DNA from: Thozetella sp. PMI_491 | Taxonomy: Eukaryota > Ascomycota > Sordariomycetes > Chaetosphaeriales > Chaetosphaeriaceae | Direction of reading: 5' to 3' | NCBI GenBank assembly: GCA_021432635.1 | Contig: MU270063.1 | Span: 372,001 to 436,000, forward strand | DNA: 64,000 nt | Part shown: positions 57,982 through 64,000 of the stretch, piece by piece | Numbering within the stretch: the first letter of the stretch is position 1 | Layout: each line of letters starts with the position of its first letter | Notes under the pieces: model-generated | Told to the model about the DNA's origin: nothing | Seen by the model: only the letters and a program-made list of their open reading frames with translations | Databases searched by the model: none | Position numbers and translations under genes: made by a program

Positions 57982-59475
57982 ATGGCGACTACTGCTTCCC
58001 GCCGTCGCCAAGAGGAGGCCTTCCATATCCACGAAGATGCACCCTCGACTGCCGATACGGAGATGAACGAGGAGTTGCAGGAGGAGGAGGAGGGCGATGC
58101 TGAGCAAGAAGAGGACGGTGAGGACCAGCAGTCAGATTATGACGAGAGCTCCGAGGACGAGCCTATCGACTCAACGGTTCAAGAAGACATGGAGAGGTTG
58201 CAGCACAGCTTGCCTCTTTTCCGAGAGAGATACCGCCTGATCAAGCGCATTGGCGAAGGTTGTACTACCCGTCCTCCTCGGCGTGACCACCACTGACGAG
58301 ATGGCACAGGCACGTTTTCGACCGTTTACAAGGCCGAGGATCTCCAGTACGACCTTTTCGAAAACGACTGGGACATGGACAAGGAAAATGAAAAGTGGAC
58401 GCCTCCGCCGCTCAAGCGCTTCCGGGACGTCACGTCTAGTGGTACGATCGATGCTTCGGAGCAACAGTTACAAGAACGGCGACGGAAACCCAAGTACGTT
58501 GCCATTAAAAAGATCTATGTGACTTCGTCACCATCGCGGATCCTCAACGAGCTCGAGCTTTTGCACGACCTTCGGTCCTGCCCATCCGTCTGCCCGCTCA
58601 TTACGGCCTTCCGCCATACCGATCAGGTGGTCGCAATTCTACCCTATTTCCGACACGCAGACTTCCGGGAGTACTTCCGGAAGATGACAGCGGTGGATAT
58701 GGCGATCTACCTGCGGGCTCTCTTCACTGCTCTATCTTCTGTGCACGCCCACGGCATCATCCACAGAGATATCAAGCCAACCAACTTTTTGTACGACCCA
58801 GCCACCCAGCGTGGCGTCCTTGTTGACTTCGGTCTCGCAGAGCGCGAGGGCGTCGAGTCGAAGCCCTGTGTCTGCCACGAGGACCCACTCGTGCGCAAGA
58901 ACCGCCTCAAGGCTGCATTCCACTCCAGCTCGGCGCCGCACAATGGCTACCCCAAAAGCGATACGCGCCCTTCGCGGCGCGCCAATCGTGCAGGCACACG
59001 GGGTTTTCGTGCCCCCGAGGTGCTCTTCAAGTGCACAGAGCAGACAACCAAGATCGATGTATGGAGCGTTGGAGTGATTCTACTCACAATCTTGTCCCGC
59101 CGATTTCCATTCTTCAACAGCGCCGATGATGTGGAGGCCATGATCGAAATCGCCACTATCTTTGGCACGCGACGCATGCGCCTTGCGGGTCAGTTGCATG
59201 GCAGCATGTTTGAGACGAACATACCCACGATTGGTACCACGGGCTTCAGTCTCGAGAAGATTGTCTTATGGAGCACGTGCCGCACCGACCCGGACAGCGA
59301 ACCACTGAGCAAGGAAGAGAAGCTAGCGCTCGAATTCCTCAACCGGTGCATGGAGCTAGATCCCTCCAGGAGAATAAGTGCCGAAGAGGCATTGCAGCAT
59401 GACTTTTTGAAGCTGGGCTTGGACTCTGTCCCTGAGAGCGGTGACGATGAGGATATTGACATGCTTAAGGCCTGA
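57982..59475 (+). CDS. CDC7: Cdc7/Hsk1 protein kinase (DDK catalytic subunit)
   Basis: Exons 57982-58258 and 58310-59475, joined inside the glycine loop (KRIGEG-TFSTVYKAED) across a 51-nt intron, encode 480 residues. An acidic N-terminal tail (about 65 residues) precedes the kinase: VAIKKIYV (ATP Lys), PYFRHADFREYFRKM (a Cdc7 hallmark), HGIIHRDIKPTNFLYD, GVLVDFGLAEREG, a kinase insert with CVCHEDPLVRKNRLK and GTRGFRAPEVLFKC. The C-terminal lobe has TKIDVWSVGVILLTIL and FGTRRMRLAGQLHG. With Dbf4 it phosphorylates MCM2-7 to fire replication origins. The intron donor GTTGTA is weak but is fixed by phase and by family sequence. Confidence 0.96.
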
Positions 59476-60045
59476 GCACTGCAGCATCATTTTGCGGGGG
59501 CGTACGGTAGCTTTCCGGGTGTACCATGTATCATTACTGTACTGTAGACAGGGGTGCTCTAATTGAATGGAATGAATAGATAATGTGCGAACCAACCCGG
59601 TCGTGCAATCTAGACGTGATCGCTCATGATACGCCGGGGATGGTGAGAACTAAAGGCAGTTTGCATATTGCTAGCTTAAATATTCGCAGGTGAGGATCAA
59701 GGATGAGTTGATTCGGCCGTAGGCTTCGCAAACATGCTACCGATCAGCAGTAGACTGCTTCACATATGCTAGAAAGCCAGACGCGATGGGTACCACATTG
59801 CCAACCACGTAGTATCACGCCAAGCACAAGCGTTTCAGCCGTTGCTGTTCATTTCATGATGTTGAAGACCTTTTTTTCATTCAGAACTCCGTGTAGAATC
59901 CGTATCATGCAATGCTCAAATGGAGCCCGGCCAAGATCCCCGTCCGATACAGCCTGCGCAGTTCCATTGCTCGCCCATTCTCTCGGGAGTGGATATCTCG
60001 AGCTCCGTGATGACCAAGTCAGCCTCTTAGCCCCTCTCAACTCCT
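59476..60045. other. Convergent 3' flanks of CDC7 and the uL15 gene
   Basis: No gene was seen in this stretch of about 570 bp. Confidence 0.4.
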
Positions 60046-61511
60046 CTAAGCGACAAGCTCAACAACGCCTCCCTTCTCGGTGATCTTCTTCTCCGCCCTA
60101 TGTCTGTTAGCGGACGGCGTGCGGCATCAGGATGCAAGAAACTTACAACTTCGACACCCAGCGCGCACGGACAACCAGGGGGAAGTCGGGGAGGCGGCCC
60201 TTGCCAAGGACCTTGGAGTAGCCGAGAGGAAGGAGATCAAGTACGGGGACGGTGTCCGACTTCTTGCCGGCGAGGTACTCGGCACGGGTCTCCTCGGGGA
60301 TGAGCGAAACAAGCTTGTCGAGGTTGACAACGGGCTTCCAGAAGTGGTTCTGCTGCTTGTGGAAGTATCGCATACCAACCTTACCGAAGTAACCAGGGTG
60401 GTACTAATCGAAATGTCAGTCACCGAAACAATTCAGCAGCGAAGTAACTCCACTGTAAGGACAGGGAGGTGCCCATCGAGCAGCTGTCGAACAAGACCAT
60501 CGCTGTAGAGCCGGCAGCTTGCGCACCAGCCCATGGCGTAGCTATTATCGTTCGTTTAAACCACTCGTCGGAATCACCCCTCCCGTCCCGCCAGTGCCGC
60601 CAGATAAGGGTAGAGCCGAGGATGTGTACCTTGTCGAGGTTGGTTCGGTGGTGGTGCTGACCACCGGCAAGACCACGACCACCGGGGTGCTTGCGGTGTT
60701 TGCCCTGAAAATTTGAGTCAGTCTCCTGATCACTGACTTCGATGGGATTGCCCAGCGCGCTCGTCCGTCTAGTCCGCCGAGAGGCTCCAGATTTGGCCCG
60801 GTATAGGTTTACTTACGACACGACTGTTAGCGGTTAGCAGGCAATTTCTCAAGCGTGCGGCATGAAGTAGGCTCGACCCAGCGAGTATGAAGTCCTTTCG
60901 CAAGAAAGGATTCCACTATCCGCCGAATCACGACCCCAGGACAGGAATACATACCCCTTACCGGCGGACACGTGGCCGCGGCTACGAAATAAGTCGTTAG
61001 CATCTCCTCCACATCTTGCCCAGTTGAGCCGCCAGATCTGCTGCCATGTGCCATGTGCCGGGTGTCTCGGCCATCGTCTGAGGTGTGCTTTCCGCCGTCG
61101 AAGTCCAGTTTACCGTGTCCCCTCAGCGTCGTCGCCTACACCCAAGAGAGGGAGAGCCGGGGAGAGCCGGGGGAGTTGGAAAGTTCACATCGCAAGTCCC
61201 CTCCTGTGATGGCATCGGGGTGCCATGCTCGCTGCACCCAACGCTCGCCCGGCAATCAAGACAACGCGGCACCCCGTAGCGAAACTCGTCCAGTGGCAAT
61301 CATGGCAGCAGATCGGATGCGAATATCACGGGAGGTCAAAACATACTGCTCTGTAGAGAAATCATGTTAGCAATTGAAAGAAGACGAACAGAGTCGAGCA
61401 AGGAGCGTTCGGTCGAGCCGGGAAGGCAGGACCCCAGGCGCCAGCAGAACACAGAAGTGAGGGATAGAAAGGAGGTAACGTACTCCTCGTCTTGCTGAAC
61501 CTAGTAGGCAT
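60046..61511 (-). CDS. 60S ribosomal protein uL15 (L27a/L28) with 4-nt and 7-nt micro-exons
   Basis: Seven exons (minus): 61511-61484, 61350-61347 (4 nt), 60981-60955, 60823-60817 (7 nt), 60704-60630, 60403-60147 and 60097-60046. They sum to 450 nt and give exactly 149 residues, the usual eukaryotic L27a length. The sequence reads [40 protein letters not shown], then [40 protein letters not shown] and GGVVELVA. The 4-nt exon AGCA supplies the end of Lys10 and the start of His11. The 7-nt exon TCGTGTC completes Gly-Arg-Val. Both are flanked by good sites (CTACAG/GTATGT and AACAG/GTAAGT) with CTAAC branch sequences upstream. uL15 is a structural component of the large subunit near the tRNA exit side. 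A telobox-like element lies in the promoter. Confidence 0.95.
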
Positions 61512-61639
61512 GATGTCGATATGCCCTGTCGTGACCTTGAAAGTTGTTCTGTCTCAGGGTCGAGATTCGCGATGAATGTTTTTCGAGGACTTAGCCCGCC
61601 GCAAAAATCGTCCTTGCAGTTTGGTGTGGGGGAAATTCG

Positions 61640-61647
61640 TAGGGTTT
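61640..61647 (-). promoter_or_regulatory. Telobox-like element AAACCCTA in the uL15 promoter
   Basis: On the minus strand the octamer AAACCCTA lies about 130 bp upstream of the uL15 ATG. Telomere-repeat-like boxes bound by Tbf1-type proteins are known in ribosomal-protein promoters of several fungi. One copy can also arise by chance. Confidence 0.35.
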
Positions 61648-63307
61648 GCCCGATGGGAGGAGAGTGGGGCGCACCTTCCAACACTGCCAATCACTCAAGA
61701 GACCCAATCTAGTCACATGATACAGGTCTGCCCTTGTGCCAAGAGTTCATCCGCGAAATGTGATTAGGTCAGCTAGATAACGAGGCCCTTAACTCTCTAA
61801 CTTACCTATCAGGTAGTTGCCGGCCAGTAGTTAACCTATCTCTCAACACGCCTTAGTGGTCACATCAGCCCACCAGACCAGATCATTTCCAGCTCTCGTC
61901 AGCTTTGGTGCCGCGACACGGTGCCGTGCACCACAGGTGCGTGCTAAGATAGGTTAACGCTCACAGCAGCGTAGAAGACTTGGCCTGAAGGTATCTAATG
62001 TAGTCGCCGCCAAGTAGGCTACTAACATTATGTCCTCTGCAGCAATAAAGGAGAGGGTTCTTCAAAGTTACAATCTGCTTTAAGCCCCACGAGATCACAG
62101 CGGGCCTATCACAAACCAACTGAACTGCTTGTCAACTTGTCAATTTGCCCAACTTCACATGAAGAATGAGTACATGGGAGGAGTAACCCACTCTCGCGTC
62201 CGTGTCATCGTAGCCTATTTAGGGGATTTAATTATTTTAAAATAATATCTTTCTCTCAGAGGTTCCTAGCCAAGAACATCGGTGAGGCCTCTTGTTCCTC
62301 ATAGCTGTCTCGCTCTACATGACATACTGAGAAGGCTGGCAACTTGCAAATTACCGGCAGATACTGCGGCACATTGGCACATTCGCCGATTGGTTTAACA
62401 GAGTACCTAATCAGAGGATTCGTATACAGGAGACCTTAGACCAAGCTTTACCTGCAGCACAGGTGCCAAACCAATGTATCGTCGTGAGCCTACCTCTGTC
62501 TTCCTATTGGCTAGGAAAGTTGGTCGCCGTCCCACAGTTTAAAGCATAGTCTTTTTCGACATCCCAGACACCAATTAGCAATTAATTCACCCTGTCCCAC
62601 AAGTCGAGCGGGCTGAAACTCCCATGGCTCGGGCAACTGGGCCCGTGGACCGAAAAGCTTACTTGAACAAGATGCTGGGTACTGCAAAATTCCCCGATTC
62701 TTCCTTCCAGCTATACCATTTTTCTACTACGATCAGATGCGTATTCCATCACTACTTCTTGGGAAATCAAGAATGCGGTGCGGCCAGCAAATATGTGGCG
62801 ATGCATATCACACACCCCAAAATAGACAAGTAAGCTAACCTCTAGCAATGTCAGCTGGAGCGCTGATTTGGTAGTGATTCTCTTAGTATATGAGAGGCAG
62901 CGCTGTAGGAATTACCTGATTATATAGTACTATGAAAAGCAGACAAAGCAAAAGTACTAGAGCCTCTCAGCCCTCTACTTACGATATAATGGATGATATA
63001 ACTTCCTCATAGAAGTAGAAAATGAAATATATTAAATAGTTTGTCTTCCTGTCTAAGATATTGTGCAGTGAGGCGAAAGGGGTGATGCCATAGGTGCAGA
63101 CAGCGTGTTTCTGCCACTATAAACAATGAAAAGAGACCATGACATTTAAATAGGTAACCAAAAATAGTACTAGTTGCCCATAGCACCATCCCTAAGGTAG
63201 CGACCTTGTAACTGTAACTTTCGTCTACATATGTCTGCACCTAGCCAAGCAACGTGGAAAGTTAATTAACTAAGGCCCGCCTTATATCGACGCCACATTG
63301 AGTGACC
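61648..63307. other. 1.7 kb A/T-richer intergenic DNA, no gene recognised
   Basis: Only short frames are present, the longest being 69 codons at 62624-62833. Composition becomes A/T-rich after about 62,200. No inverted-repeat ends or transposase-like sequence were seen. Confidence 0.4.
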
Positions 63308-63994
63308 TTAGAGGGTAGACTGGGAGGCAGACGAGGGTGATGATGAGGAGACAGATGATGGAGCAGATGAGAAGGCAGGTGAGGCAGATGAGGGTGATGA
63401 TGAGGAGGCAGGTGAGGCAGAGAAGGGGGGTGATGAAGAGGCAGATGAAGCCGATGAAGCACCCGGGCTGCCTGATTTATCCTGCGGAGAGTCCAACACC
63501 ACGCTAAGTGGGCCTAGAGGGCATTTGGAGTACTTGGACTGGGTGATGTTTTGCGCACAGGGCGTATAGCCGACCTCGATACCCTGCAGGTCGTCATCCT
63601 CGTTACTCTCTTCGTTGCCCTCCTCGCTGTTTTCCTCGCTGTTCTCCTCGCTGCTCTCCATGTTGTCCTTTTTGACGTGTACGTTATTTCCCTTATTTTT
63701 GCACTTTTCCAACTTGTTTTTACACTTCTTCAACTTATTGTTACACTTTTTCGAGTTGTTTGTGCACGTTTTCGGCTCATTGGGCTTCTCGCTGTTTACA
63801 TTATTGTCGGTCATGTTACTCGTCTCGGGGGCTTTGGGGCCGTCTTCGGAGAGCTTCAGCTGCAGCACAAAACAAGAAGGAATCACCGTTAGCCCGCCGC
63901 GGTGCATGTGAAGGGCATGGGATCATTTGCCTCAAGATGCGGTCAAGTAGTGTTAAGAAAAGAACGGGCTCACATAGGCGCAAAACTCCACCAT
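63308..63994 (-). CDS. Low-complexity protein with cysteine-heptad segment, unknown function (may extend past right edge)
   Basis: The body is 63859-63308 (minus). Upstream, a well-formed acceptor (TTTTGTGCTGCAG, branch GCTAAC) and a GTGAGC donor at 63973 allow an exon MVEFCAY starting at the ATG at 63994. The gene could also begin further right. The predicted product (about 190 residues) has a Lys/Asn-rich part in which four cysteines are exactly seven residues apart (CTNNSKKCNNKLKKCKNK and on). A Glu/Ser/Asn acidic part and EVGYTPCAQNITQSKYSKCP follow, then a Ser/Pro/Ala-rich tail of about 55 residues encoded by imperfect repeats. No family was recognised. The compositional bias leaves doubt that it is a functional gene, but the splice context supports it. 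Confidence 0.45.
63324..63440. repeat. Imperfect tandem repeats, period about 57 bp
   Basis: The motif gaggcagaYgagggtgatga recurs at 63324 and 63381, 57 bp (19 codons) apart, with shorter gaggcag/gcagatga variants between. The repeats encode the Ser/Pro/Ala tail of the minus-strand gene. Confidence 0.7.
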
Positions 63995-64000
63995 ATTATC

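Noticed and set aside
60404-60629. Possible snoRNA inside the 226-nt fifth intron of the uL15 gene
   Set aside because: CTGA-like D boxes are present, but no C box (RTGATGA) with a terminal stem at a suitable place was found.

Overview
The window is nuclear DNA of a filamentous ascomycete (Pezizomycotina, most likely Sordariomycetes). The evidence is short spliceosomal introns with GT..AG ends and CTAAC/CTGAC branch sites, CT-rich promoters, no operons, and families typical of these fungi (CFEM, DUF1996, GMC oxidoreductase, GT64, AP-3 beta, condensin, Chl1, Cdc7). Exon structures were worked out by hand from splice consensus, reading phase and family conservation. No transcript data were available.

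Layout. 0-2 kb: the first exon of a siderophore-type MFS transporter runs off the left edge. It is head-to-head with a GPI-type CFEM protein, and the shared promoter holds an exact iron-GATA-factor site. 4.3-5.9 kb: a secreted DUF1996 protein in eight exons. 6.1-11.2 kb: housekeeping genes, namely AP-3 beta, an unknown conserved protein and the kinetochore protein Nuf2. 11.2-16.5 kb: a long gene-free stretch with simple repeats, leading to a large disordered protein (16.6-19.1 kb). 20.2-31.7 kb: a secreted protein of unknown function, thioredoxin, a large membrane protein, a small unknown protein and a secreted GMC oxidoreductase. 33-48.4 kb: an accessory-looking block with a SnoaL-like protein, a secreted GH63-like glycosidase, a cupin/2OG-like protein, an FAD monooxygenase-like protein, a broken F-box gene, a GT64 glycosyltransferase, a partly unresolved sugar-phosphate transporter and another large membrane protein. 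49.8-59.5 kb: three chromosome-maintenance genes in a row (Chl1 helicase, condensin Cnd1, Cdc7 kinase); Cnd1 and Cdc7 are divergent over a promoter with MCB-type elements. 60.0-61.5 kb: ribosomal protein uL15 (L27a). 63.3-64 kb: an unknown low-complexity, Cys-heptad protein at the right edge.

The most striking observation is the uL15 gene. A correct 149-residue protein is obtained only if two micro-exons of 4 nt and 7 nt are spliced in. The iron-linked gene pair with its ATCTGATAA site is the second. No CRISPR array, rRNA, convincing tRNA or intact transposon was recognised.
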